A stretch of DNA of 55,631 nucleotides, taken from assembly GCA_029007845.1 (NCBI GenBank), contig JAQXIP010000020.1:1-55631 (forward strand), read 5' to 3'. The translations under genes were made by a program, and so were the position numbers. The stretch comes from Clostridiales bacterium (GTDB taxonomy: Bacteria; Bacillota; Clostridia; Lachnospirales; Lachnospiraceae). Position 1 is the stretch's first letter; the number at the start of each line of letters is the position of its first letter. Of the stretch, positions 25,477 to 33,583 are shown one piece after another. Under the pieces are notes generated by a model. That model worked only from the letters and a program-made list of their open reading frames with translations, did no database searches and had not been told where the DNA came from.

Positions 25477-26607
25477 TTAAAAATGGTAGAACTTCTTAAT
25501 TGTATTTACAACTTTATTCTGATCTTCTTCTTTTAATCCATAGTACATTGGCAGTCTCAACAGCCGTTCACTTTCCTTTGTCGTATACACATCTTCCCCA
25601 TAGAACCTTCCATACTGCTTTCCTGCACTGGAAGTATGCAGCGGAATATAATGAAAAACAGCAATAATCCCGTTTTCCTTCAGATACCGGATCAACGCAT
25701 CCCGTTCTTCTAAATCTTTCGCTTTCAGGTAGAACATATGGGCATTGTGAATACAATCTTTTGGAACAACTGGAAGCTCAATTAATCCCGCCTGGGAAAG
25801 CGGCAGCAGGGATTGATAATAACGGTTCCATGACTGCATCCGGTTCTCATTGATTTTTTCTGCCTCCAAAAGCTGTGCCCATAAATAAGCTACATTGATC
25901 TCACTAGGAAGATAGGACGATCCGGCTGCAACCCATGTATATTTATCTACCTGGCCACGGAAGAACTTGCTTCGGTTTGTACCTTTTTCCCGGATAATCT
26001 CTGCTTCCTCGATATCTTCCGGCTTTGATAATAATAATGCGCCGCCTTCTCCCATCGAATAATTTTTTGTCTCATGAAAACTGTAACATCCATAATCGCC
26101 GATTGTTCCTAATGCTTTTCCTTTATAACTGCTCATCATCCCCTGGGCTGCATCCTCTACCACTTTCAGGTGATACTTGGATGCAATCTTCATAATGGTA
26201 TCCATTTCGCACGATACACCTGCATAATGTACCGGAACAATCACTTTTGTTCGTTCTGTAACAGCTGCTTCAATCAAGTTCTCATCGATATTCATCGTGT
26301 CCGGACGAATATCTACAAAAACAATCTTCGCTCCCCTGAGTGCAAAGGCATCTGCCGTAGATACAAAGGTAAAAGACGGCATAATGACTTCGTCTCCCGG
26401 CTGGATATGACACAGTAAGGCAGCCATCTCCAGCGCATGGGTACACGATGTTGTCAGCAGCACCTTCTCTGTCTTTGTCTTTTCTTTAAGCCACTGGGAA
26501 GCTTTCTTTGTAAATTCTCCATCCCCGCTGATTTTATGGTTATGAACAGCCTGTGTTATATAATCCAGTTCTGTTCCAACCATAGGCGGCACATTAAAAC
26601 TAATCAT
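25477..26607 (-). CDS. DegT/DnrJ/EryC1/StrS sugar aminotransferase, WecE/RffA-like
   Basis: A PLP-dependent aminotransferase of 376 residues, the same length as enterobacterial RffA (WecE), which turns dTDP-4-keto-6-deoxyglucose into dTDP-4-amino-4,6-dideoxygalactose. The PLP lysine is K181 in HETKNYSMGEGG, and the cofactor-binding EDAAQ and SCTHALEMAALL segments are present. Its start overlaps the glycosyltransferase stop by 8 bp, with GGAGG upstream. The close match in length and Lys context supports C4 amination of a nucleotide sugar, but the rmlA/rmlB genes needed for the precursor are not in this window. Confidence 0.9.
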   Translation of the reverse strand: MISFNVPPMVGTELDYITQAVHNHKISGDGEFTKKASQWLKEKTKTEKVLLTTSCTHALEMAALLCHIQPGDEVIMPSFTFVSTADAFALRGAKIVFVDIRPDTMNIDENLIEAAVTERTKVIVPVHYAGVSCEMDTIMKIASKYHLKVVEDAAQGMMSSYKGKALGTIGDYGCYSFHETKNYSMGEGGALLLSKPEDIEEAEIIREKGTNRSKFFRGQVDKYTWVAAGSSYLPSEINVAYLWAQLLEAEKINENRMQSWNRYYQSLLPLSQAGLIELPVVPKDCIHNAHMFYLKAKDLEERDALIRYLKENGIIAVFHYIPLHTSSAGKQYGRFYGEDVYTTKESERLLRLPMYYGLKEEDQNKVVNTIKKFYHF

Positions 26608-27547
26608 TTATTTTATCCTCCGTTGTTTCTTTGATGACAAACTGTGGAGCATCATTAATGCTGATATAGATCCGCCCTATGTACTCTCCGATCATTCCAA
26701 GCAAAAACATGATAACTCCTCCGATGAACAGAATGACGGAAAGAATGGAACTATATCCCATCTGGATCTGCGGATTCAGAATTTTATGAATAACCGTTAC
26801 AATGCCATACAGGAATCCCCCTGCTGCACAAACCAGGCCAAGAATAGTTGCAAGACGAAGCGGTTTTTCGGAAAAAGCAGTAAATCCATTAATCCAAAGC
26901 TTTAACAGCTTTTTTAAGGTGTACCCGGATTTTCCGTCCTGCCGTTCTCTCTGCTTAACGGTAACATTTCCAATATTCTTTGTAGTACGGAATACAAGGC
27001 CGCCTATATAAGGGTAAGAATTCTTATACCGTATAATCTCATCTACCACAAACCGTTTCATGGCAAAAAAACTGGTTCCCCTTAAATCCTTTGGTTTTCC
27101 TAATAAAACCTCTTCCATTTTTTCATTGACAATACTGCCAAAGATCCGGAACCAGTTTTGTTTCATCTGTTCATATCGTCCATATACGACATCATATCCC
27201 TCTTCCAGCTTGTCAACCAGATCATAGATGGACTCTACCGGTGCCTGTCCATCATCATCCATGGATATCACAATATCCCCCGTTGCCTGTCCATATCCTG
27301 CCAGCAGAGCCGCATGTTGGCCAAAGTTTCTTGAAAAAGAAATTCCTTTTATATTGCGGTTCTTTTTTGCCAGATCGGTAATGACATCCCACACCTTGTC
27401 CGGCGAGAAATCATTTACCAGTATAATTTCGTACTCATACTGTTCCTTTCGCTGCTGGATTGTTGCGATTAATTCAACCACAACATCGTTTAATGTTTTC
27501 TGTGAACCATAACAGGGAATCACGAACGAAATCTTTTTTTTCATCAT
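26600..27547 (-). CDS. GT2 glycosyltransferase, polyprenyl-phosphate sugar transferase type
   Basis: A 315-residue DPM1/GtrB-like enzyme that probably moves a sugar from a nucleotide donor to undecaprenyl phosphate. The catalytic domain has VNDFSPDK and MDDDGQAP (the DxD-type metal site), and the C-terminus holds two membrane helices (about 232-256 and 265-300), the second ending GMIGEYIGRIYI. This layout is typical of enzymes that load a flippable lipid-linked sugar. AAAGGGG lies upstream. It is coupled to the aminotransferase, which suggests that the amino sugar or a partner sugar becomes lipid-linked. Confidence 0.92.
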   Translation of the reverse strand: MMKKKISFVIPCYGSQKTLNDVVVELIATIQQRKEQYEYEIILVNDFSPDKVWDVITDLAKKNRNIKGISFSRNFGQHAALLAGYGQATGDIVISMDDDGQAPVESIYDLVDKLEEGYDVVYGRYEQMKQNWFRIFGSIVNEKMEEVLLGKPKDLRGTSFFAMKRFVVDEIIRYKNSYPYIGGLVFRTTKNIGNVTVKQRERQDGKSGYTLKKLLKLWINGFTAFSEKPLRLATILGLVCAAGGFLYGIVTVIHKILNPQIQMGYSSILSVILFIGGVIMFLLGMIGEYIGRIYISINDAPQFVIKETTEDKIND

Positions 27548-27564
27548 CTATTTATTGTCCCCTT

Positions 27565-28752
27565 TCAGTTGTCATCAAGGACAACTCTTCTTCCTTCTTC
27601 TGCAGACAGATAGGCAGCATACGTAATCTTTGCTGTATCATATGCAATCTGAAAACCGGAAACAGGCTCTCTGTCATAGGCAACTGCTTCCATAAAATCC
27701 TGCATTTCCGCCGAATACCCTCGGATAATCTCATCTAAGACAAATGGGTGGTTCCAGCCGGTTTTACTAGGCAGCATCTCCGAAATATACACATCATCCA
27801 GGCGTTCTTCATCGAGAAAATAGGTGCTCATCAGATTATTCAAGGTTAGGTTTGCTTTCAGTGCCGCATCATTACAGTAAGCTTCTACATAATTCCGGCT
27901 TCCGCCAAGCAGCGTATCGGTTGCCATTATAATCGCTTTTGTCTGATCGGAAAAAGTAATGACTGCTGTTCCAAAATCTTCTACATCATTTGGTTTTGCA
28001 GCAATATGGCGGTGATCATATTCACTCAATGTATTTGTTATGTACCCCATATCCGCCATGATACTTTCCACTTTAATATCAACCTGTCTTGCCTTTGCCT
28101 CAACCTGCTTTAACCATAATACAGCCGATAACGGATGGCTTCCTGTCCTTGTGAAGGTTCCGCCTCCTGTCTTATCCCATTCCCCCGCCACATGGGAACT
28201 GCTTCCTTTCAGACTCTCCTCACCCTTCAAACACAAAATCCGGCTCTTCTTCTTTGTAATAATCTCCGCCATTTTCTGAATTGCAGGTGCGTATATAAAA
28301 TTCTCGGCATACATAAACTTCCGGTCCGAGCACTCCACTGCCTTTTTGATCTCATCCATCGACTCAAGCAGTTCCTGAAACATCTTTCTTTTTGACACCA
28401 TTTTCCCAATTGGCTTTTGATCTTCTGCTTTACCAAAATAGCCGGTAAGGGGTTTTTCACAGATCACATGTTTTCCTGCCTTTAATGCCTGAAGAATCAT
28501 TTCTGTATGAACATAAGGCGGTGTACAGATATCAATCACCTCAATATCCGGGTCAGCTAATAATTCTTCAAAAGATGCCGCAGTTTCCAAAAAACCGTAT
28601 TCCGTTTTTGCCCGTTGTGCATGGTCTATATGCTTTGCCAGTATTTTTTTAAAACAGGGAGTTATATCCCTTACCCTGCTAAAAGCTTCCATGTGCAGCT
28701 GTGTTGCTCTCCCTGCCCCTGCCATACCAATTGTTACTGTTTTTTTCTCCAT
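27565..28752 (-). CDS. Gfo/Idh/MocA family oxidoreductase
   Basis: A 395-residue NAD(P)-dependent oxidoreductase. The Rossmann motif GMAGAGRATQLHMEAF lies at the N-terminus, and the family EKP motif appears in HVICEKPLTG; the C-terminal half is the substrate-binding sheet. Such enzymes oxidise or reduce sugar hydroxyls, often at C3 of nucleotide sugars. The insert around residues 120-135 (FGKAEDQKPIGKMVSKRK) looks longer than in simple homologues. GGGGAG precedes the ATG. In this operon it may create or reduce the keto group handled by the aminotransferase. Confidence 0.9.
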   Translation of the reverse strand: MEKKTVTIGMAGAGRATQLHMEAFSRVRDITPCFKKILAKHIDHAQRAKTEYGFLETAASFEELLADPDIEVIDICTPPYVHTEMILQALKAGKHVICEKPLTGYFGKAEDQKPIGKMVSKRKMFQELLESMDEIKKAVECSDRKFMYAENFIYAPAIQKMAEIITKKKSRILCLKGEESLKGSSSHVAGEWDKTGGGTFTRTGSHPLSAVLWLKQVEAKARQVDIKVESIMADMGYITNTLSEYDHRHIAAKPNDVEDFGTAVITFSDQTKAIIMATDTLLGGSRNYVEAYCNDAALKANLTLNNLMSTYFLDEERLDDVYISEMLPSKTGWNHPFVLDEIIRGYSAEMQDFMEAVAYDREPVSGFQIAYDTAKITYAAYLSAEEGRRVVLDDN

Positions 28753-28765
28753 AGGTTTCTCCCCT

Positions 28766-29956
28766 TCAATCTACCTCAATTGTTACCAGATGATGAAAAC
28801 GATCTACCAGATCATATAAGTTCCGGTAATCGTCACATTCAAAAAACAGAATACCGGCTTTATATTTCATGTAATCACAAACCGGATCGCCTTTCTTACC
28901 CCAGATCAGCTGGTCAATCAGACACTCTCTTATTTCTTTTGCAATCTGAATATTCTCAAGGATTCCATTCTGATCGGTCATAATACATTCTCTTGCGACA
29001 TTCCGATAATGAATGGCGTAGCTTTCATTCACTTCTTCCCCGCATTCCGCCTTTAGAATCTCCAACGGATAATCCACTCCGGTGCTATACTTAACAAGCA
29101 GAATATATAAATCTCCCGGTGCCCTCCTGCATGGATCAATCATCACCGGCATTCCATCCCGGTCAACAATAAACTGCGTATGAAAGATTCCATCTGCAAG
29201 CTGCAGCTTGTCTGCAACTTTTTCAATATCGGAAAACAACTGAACCATGGTACAATAATACACGTCAGGTGGAAAGCAGGCTCCCGAAACAAGGTAATGA
29301 TTTTTATAATACTGTTCCTTGTCGCAAAAACCAAAGACGACTTTCTGGTTTTTTAAAATAACCGATGCACCGTGATTGCTTCCTTCCACATATTCTTCTA
29401 CAATAACCTTCGGTTCTCTTGTGACTTTTTTTGCATTTTCATAGGCAGAAAGCACTTCTGTTTTCGTTCTGCATACTACCACACCTTTCCCGCCAGTCAG
29501 ATCGGTGGGCTTTACGACAACCGGGAATGTCAACCGGTCACAGACACCGACGACTTCCTGTCTTTCAGAGCAGGTATATGCCAACGGGGTTTTAATTCCA
29601 AGCGATCTGGTTAAATCGCGGAAGCAGTCTTTATGATGCACAAGCCGGGCAGTCTCATATGTGTCATGCCCCGGTAAGCCTAATTGTTCGCATGCATAAG
29701 CAGTTGATAAATATGAAAAATCATTACACCCTGAAACAACCGCATCTACTTTTTCCTGTCTCGCCAATTGAAGAATAAACTCTTTATCAGAAAAATCGCC
29801 GGGAATATACCGATCTGCCATCTTATGTCCTATTCCGTCCGTATTATTACCCGTTGTAATAACAACATTTCCCTGCCTCTTTGCAGCCTCAATCAGGGGA
29901 AGTTCTGCATGGCTTCCTCCTGCAATCAAAATACGTTTCCCGGTAATCTTTACCAT
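28766..29956 (-). CDS. ATP-grasp ligase of unknown substrate
   Basis: The 396-residue protein has an N-terminal pre-ATP-grasp Rossmann-like domain (KRILIAGGSHAELPLIEAAK), then the ATP-grasp core with FPVVVKPTDLTGGKGVVV and IVEEYVEGSNHGASV, and the metal-binding MIDPCRRAPGD. It resembles carbamoyl-phosphate-synthase-like or PurT/D-Ala-ligase-like ligases that join a carboxylate to an amine. It is the first gene of the glycan operon. The start is the ATG at 29954-29956 with GGGAAGG upstream; the longer frame starts at TTG inside the terminator tail and the TATAAT box. An amino-acid ligation onto an amino sugar is a plausible role, but this is inference. Confidence 0.85.
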   Translation of the reverse strand: MVKITGKRILIAGGSHAELPLIEAAKRQGNVVITTGNNTDGIGHKMADRYIPGDFSDKEFILQLARQEKVDAVVSGCNDFSYLSTAYACEQLGLPGHDTYETARLVHHKDCFRDLTRSLGIKTPLAYTCSERQEVVGVCDRLTFPVVVKPTDLTGGKGVVVCRTKTEVLSAYENAKKVTREPKVIVEEYVEGSNHGASVILKNQKVVFGFCDKEQYYKNHYLVSGACFPPDVYYCTMVQLFSDIEKVADKLQLADGIFHTQFIVDRDGMPVMIDPCRRAPGDLYILLVKYSTGVDYPLEILKAECGEEVNESYAIHYRNVARECIMTDQNGILENIQIAKEIRECLIDQLIWGKKGDPVCDYMKYKAGILFFECDDYRNLYDLVDRFHHLVTIEVD

Positions 29957-29981
29957 TCCCTTCCCATATAATTCTATACAC

Positions 29982-29987
29982 ATTATA
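29982..29987 (-). promoter_or_regulatory. Candidate -10 box of the glycan operon
   Basis: TATAAT lies 25 bp before the ATP-grasp ATG, just beyond the T tail of the oadA terminator. The expected -35 position falls in the terminator stem and reads TGGTTT, a weak match. The terminator and promoter are thus almost fused, which would give the glycan genes independent expression. Confidence 0.4.
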
Positions 29988-29990
29988 CAA

Positions 29991-30041
29991 TAAAAAAACA
30001 AAAAAAACCACCAGTCTCATACAATTTATTCAACTGGTGGT
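29991..30041 (-). terminator. Intrinsic terminator of the decarboxylase operon
   Basis: ACTGGTGGT (30033-30041) and ACCACCAGT (30007-30015) form a perfect 9-bp stem with a 17-nt loop. On the minus strand the tail is T-rich (six T, one G, then seven T in a row). It lies 18 bases past the oadA stop and separates that operon from the glycan genes. Confidence 0.92.
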
Positions 30042-30059
30042 CAACTTTATGAAATTGTT

Positions 30060-31475
30060 TTATACCGGATATGCCTTATTCTCTGTGTCTGCTTTCGTAG
30101 CATCCATTTTTGTCTGCTGTGCTTCCCGGTATTTAAAGAATTCGGTTGCAACCTGAGGGAATAATGCGTAAGTAAGCACATCCTCATCCTGCTGTTTCCA
30201 CTGTTTCATCTCTTTTTCAATGTCAGCCAGCTGTGGTTTAATCAGATCGGCAGGGCGGCAGGTAATCGGTTTTGTATCACCGATACATTTCTTCTGTACT
30301 TCTTTATTAAATGGTTTTACCGTCTGGCCAAATTCACCGGATAACAGTTTCTTTGACTCTTTTGTTACCATCTTATAACGCTCTCCGGATACCACATTTA
30401 ATACAGCCTGTGTTCCTACAATCTGTGAGGAAGGAGTAACAAGAGGCGGCTCGCCAAAATCTTTCCGCACGCGAGGCACTTCTTCGAGAACCTGCTCATA
30501 CTTGTCTTCCTGTCCCATTTCTTTTAACTGGGAAACCAGGTTGGAAAGCATTCCGCCAGGAACCTGATACATTAATGTCTTAATGTTAACGCCAAGCACT
30601 TTTGTATTCATCAGACCGCTCTTTAATGCCTCTTCACGAATTGGACGGAAATACTCTGCAATCTCTGCCAGAAGGTTCTGGTCATATCCGGTATCATAAG
30701 GTGTTCCCCGGAATGTTTCAACCATTACCTCAGTTGCCGGCTGGCTGGTTCCCATTGCAAATGGTGATATTGCTGTATCAATAATATCACATCCTGCTTC
30801 TACCGCTTTCAGGTAAGTCATGGCTGCCACACCGGATGTATAATGGGTATGAAGATCAATCGGAATGGAAACAGCCTCTTTTAAGGTAGTAACCAGTTCG
30901 GTTGCTTTATATGGTGTCAAAAGACCTGCCATATCTTTGATACATAAAGAATCGGCACCCATCTCTTCAATCCGTTTTGCCATATCGCTCCAATAATCCA
31001 ATGTATAGGAATCACCTAATGTGTAAGATAATGCGATCTGGGCATGTCCATTTTCTTTATTTGCTGCTTTTACTGCTGTTTCCAGATTTCGTAAATCATT
31101 CAGACAGTCAAAAATACGGATAATGTCAATACCATTTGCGATTGATTTCTGTACAAAGTATTCTACTACATCATCTGCATAGTGGTTATATCCAAGAATA
31201 TTCTGACCACGGAATAACATCTGAAGCTTTGTGTTCTTAAAACCATCTCTTAACTTCCGAAGTCTTTCCCATGGATCTTCCTTTAAGAAACGCAGAGATG
31301 CGTCAAACGTAGCACCGCCCCAGCATTCTACTGCATGGTATCCGACTTTATCCATCTTATCAATAATTGGAAGCATCTGCTCTGTTGTCATACGGGTAGC
31401 AATCAGAGACTGATGCGCATCACGTAATATTGTCTCGGTAATTTTTACCGGTTTCTTCTTTGCATTTTCAGCCAT
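30060..31475 (-). CDS. oadA: Oxaloacetate decarboxylase alpha / pyruvate carboxylase B-like carboxyltransferase
   Basis: The 471-residue protein has the DRE-TIM-like carboxyltransferase domain: ITETILRDAHQSLIATRM, metal-binding IDLHTHYTSG, CIKDMAGLLTP with the catalytic Lys region, and the C-terminal PYC_OADA domain. The C-terminal biotin domain of full-length OadA is missing; it is supplied by the separate biotin carrier at 32734. The start is the ATG at 31473-31475, with AGGAGG 7 nt upstream. It transfers CO2 from oxaloacetate (or a similar acid) to biotin, and OadB then decarboxylates carboxybiotin while exporting sodium. It is the last gene of the operon. Confidence 0.93.
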   Translation of the reverse strand: MAENAKKKPVKITETILRDAHQSLIATRMTTEQMLPIIDKMDKVGYHAVECWGGATFDASLRFLKEDPWERLRKLRDGFKNTKLQMLFRGQNILGYNHYADDVVEYFVQKSIANGIDIIRIFDCLNDLRNLETAVKAANKENGHAQIALSYTLGDSYTLDYWSDMAKRIEEMGADSLCIKDMAGLLTPYKATELVTTLKEAVSIPIDLHTHYTSGVAAMTYLKAVEAGCDIIDTAISPFAMGTSQPATEVMVETFRGTPYDTGYDQNLLAEIAEYFRPIREEALKSGLMNTKVLGVNIKTLMYQVPGGMLSNLVSQLKEMGQEDKYEQVLEEVPRVRKDFGEPPLVTPSSQIVGTQAVLNVVSGERYKMVTKESKKLLSGEFGQTVKPFNKEVQKKCIGDTKPITCRPADLIKPQLADIEKEMKQWKQQDEDVLTYALFPQVATEFFKYREAQQTKMDATKADTENKAYPV

Positions 31476-31535
31476 TACAATACCTCCTAATATATTTTTC
31501 GATTCTAATGCCACTCACTTGTCTTGGCTTCTTCG

Positions 31536-32666
31536 TTATGCCCCGATTCCAAAGATTGCCATAAATACACCCGCGGCTACCGCAGTTCCAATAACTCCTG
31601 CCACATTCGGTCCCATGGCATGCATCAAAAGGAAGTTGGTCGGATCAGCCTCAGCTCCCACCTTCTGGGATACCCGGGCTGCCATCGGCACAGCAGATAC
31701 TCCGGCAGAACCGATCAATGGGTTTACTTTTCCATGTGTTAAAGCACACATCAATTTACCAAATAATACTCCGGCTGCAGTACCGACTGCAAAAGCAACC
31801 AGACCAAGAGCAACAATCTTTAAAGTTGTTGCTTTTAAGAATCTTTCTGCACTTGTTGAAGCACCAACGGATGTACCAAGAAGAATGACAACAATATACA
31901 TCAATGCATTGGATGAAGTCTCTGCAAGCTGTTTTACTACACCGGACTCCTTAAACAGGTTACCAAGCATTAACATACCAACCAAAGGTGCTGTCGTAGG
32001 AAGAATAAGTACTACCACAATCGTTACTACGATCGGGAACAAAATCCGTTCCAGCTTGGATACCGGACGAAGCTGTTCCATCCTGATTTTCCGTTCTTTC
32101 TCCGTTGTCAGCAGTCTCATAATCGGAGGCTGGATAATCGGCACTAAAGACATGTAGGAATATGCCGCAACTGCAATTGGTCCCATATACTCGGTCTGTC
32201 CAAGCTTTCCTGCCAGAAAGATCGAGGTTGGTCCATCTGCACCACCGATAATGGAGATTGCGGCTGCTGCTTTATTCGGGAATCCCATAAGAATTGCCAG
32301 AATATAGGCAGAGAAAATACCAATCTGTGCCGCAGCTCCCAGAAGGAAGCTCATTGGGTTGGCAATCAATGGTCCAAAGTCTGTCATTGCTCCAACTCCA
32401 AGGAAAATCAGAGATGGCAGAATACTCCATTCATCCAGCAGATAGAAATAATGCAATAATCCGGTATCCGACATGATATCCGGATACATATTAACAAGTA
32501 ACATACCAAATGAAATTGGCACTAAAAGAAGTGGCTCATAACCTTTCTTTATCGCAAGGTAAAGAAAAACCAATGCAACCACAATCATCAGATAATTACC
32601 GACTGTCAGATTAAAAAAGGCGGTCTGATGAATTAAATTATCTAAAGTTGATACGATATAATCCAT
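31536..32666 (-). CDS. oadB: Sodium-translocating carboxybiotin decarboxylase beta subunit
   Basis: A strongly hydrophobic 376-residue protein, the OadB/MmdB/GcdB integral-membrane subunit that couples carboxybiotin decarboxylation to Na+ export. The family motif IIGGADGPTSIFLAGKL sits mid-protein among about nine helices. The start is the ATG at 32664-32666 preceded by GGAGGT; a frame extending to 32690 would swallow that ribosome binding site. It is encoded between the biotin carrier and OadA. The resulting sodium gradient is likely to energise uptake and motility. Confidence 0.95.
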   Translation of the reverse strand: MDYIVSTLDNLIHQTAFFNLTVGNYLMIVVALVFLYLAIKKGYEPLLLVPISFGMLLVNMYPDIMSDTGLLHYFYLLDEWSILPSLIFLGVGAMTDFGPLIANPMSFLLGAAAQIGIFSAYILAILMGFPNKAAAAISIIGGADGPTSIFLAGKLGQTEYMGPIAVAAYSYMSLVPIIQPPIMRLLTTEKERKIRMEQLRPVSKLERILFPIVVTIVVVLILPTTAPLVGMLMLGNLFKESGVVKQLAETSSNALMYIVVILLGTSVGASTSAERFLKATTLKIVALGLVAFAVGTAAGVLFGKLMCALTHGKVNPLIGSAGVSAVPMAARVSQKVGAEADPTNFLLMHAMGPNVAGVIGTAVAAGVFMAIFGIGA

Positions 32667-32733
32667 TGATTTATTACCTCCAGCATTCATTTGTCAGTAT
32701 CAGTTACATATTGGCCAATAAAAGAACCTGCGA

Positions 32734-33096
32734 TTAATTTAAGGTAGCCAATACAGCACCTGCTTCAACAGAATCCCCTGCAGAGACATTAATGCTGGCA
32801 ATCGTTCCATCCTGTGGTGCAACGATTTCATTTTCCATTTTCATTGCTTCCAGAATCATGATGACTTCTCCCTTTTTCACAGAAGCTCCGGCAGATGCTT
32901 TCACATCAAGGATTTTGCCAGGCATTGGAGAATTCACCTTTACAGCACCCTGGCTACCGGATGGAGCCGGAGCAGCCTTCTTTGCAGGTGCACTCTTTTT
33001 CGCAGCGGTTTTTACCGGAGCAGCGGTAGCAGCAGCACCTTCCTCAACTGTTACATCATAAGCAGTCCCGTTAACTGTAATTGTATAATTTTTCAT
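32734..33096 (-). CDS. Biotin carboxyl carrier protein of the decarboxylase
   Basis: A 120-residue carrier. A short N-terminal domain (KNYTITVNGTAYDVTVEE) is followed by an Ala/Pro/Lys-rich flexible linker (about 20-50), then the biotinyl domain with Lys86 in EAMKMENE. The linker lets the biotin swing between the cytoplasmic carboxyltransferases and the membrane OadB. AGGAGGAG lies upstream. It corresponds to MmdC/GcdC-type subunits. Confidence 0.95.
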   Translation of the reverse strand: MKNYTITVNGTAYDVTVEEGAAATAAPVKTAAKKSAPAKKAAPAPSGSQGAVKVNSPMPGKILDVKASAGASVKKGEVIMILEAMKMENEIVAPQDGTIASINVSAGDSVEAGAVLATLN

Positions 33097-33124
33097 TTTT
33101 ATTCTCCTCCTAATCTTTTACTCG

Positions 33125-33568
33125 TTATGCATTTTGCCAGTTTTTCACATTTTTACGCTTAATGGAACGGACAACCAGACCATCTGAAGGAGCTTCGTCT
33201 CCCATCGATGCCATAATTGCCGCTGTGATCACCGCAACAAGTTCACCATCATCAACTAAATCTTCTTCCAGCTCCTGCTCCTCAATCTGCTGGATTGCAC
33301 GATCCACACTCTGTACTTCCTCTTGTTTTTTCTTACCGGAAAACTGATCCACAAGTGCCGGAACATATTTCAAAAGGGAAATAATCAAAGAGATCAAAAT
33401 CAGGACTAAAAACACGATACAGATTCCCATCAGTGTGTTCATTCCTGCCTGTGCCATAGTTTCTCCAAGAGAAGCGGATTCTTCTGCCGCAAATGCAACC
33501 GGACTTACCGAAAGTGCCAACAGACATGCACTGGCAATTTGTGCTAATCTTGTACCAATTTTTTTCAT
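33125..33568 (-). CDS. OadG/MmdD-like small membrane subunit of the decarboxylase
   Basis: A 147-residue protein with a signal-like N-terminus (residues 1-27, ending SPVAFAA), a membrane helix near 45-68 (GICIVFLVLILISLIISLLKY), then an acidic Glu-rich stretch and a small C-terminal domain (VAVITAAIMASMGDEAP) ending in a basic tail. The helix plus acidic linker is typical of the gamma subunit that holds the complex together. The start is the ATG at 33566-33568 with GAGGTGA upstream, rather than the GTG nine bases before. It follows the mmdA-like gene by 15 bp. Confidence 0.85.
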   Translation of the reverse strand: MKKIGTRLAQIASACLLALSVSPVAFAAEESASLGETMAQAGMNTLMGICIVFLVLILISLIISLLKYVPALVDQFSGKKKQEEVQSVDRAIQQIEEQELEEDLVDDGELVAVITAAIMASMGDEAPSDGLVVRSIKRKNVKNWQNA

Positions 33569-33583
33569 TCTGTTCACCTCATA

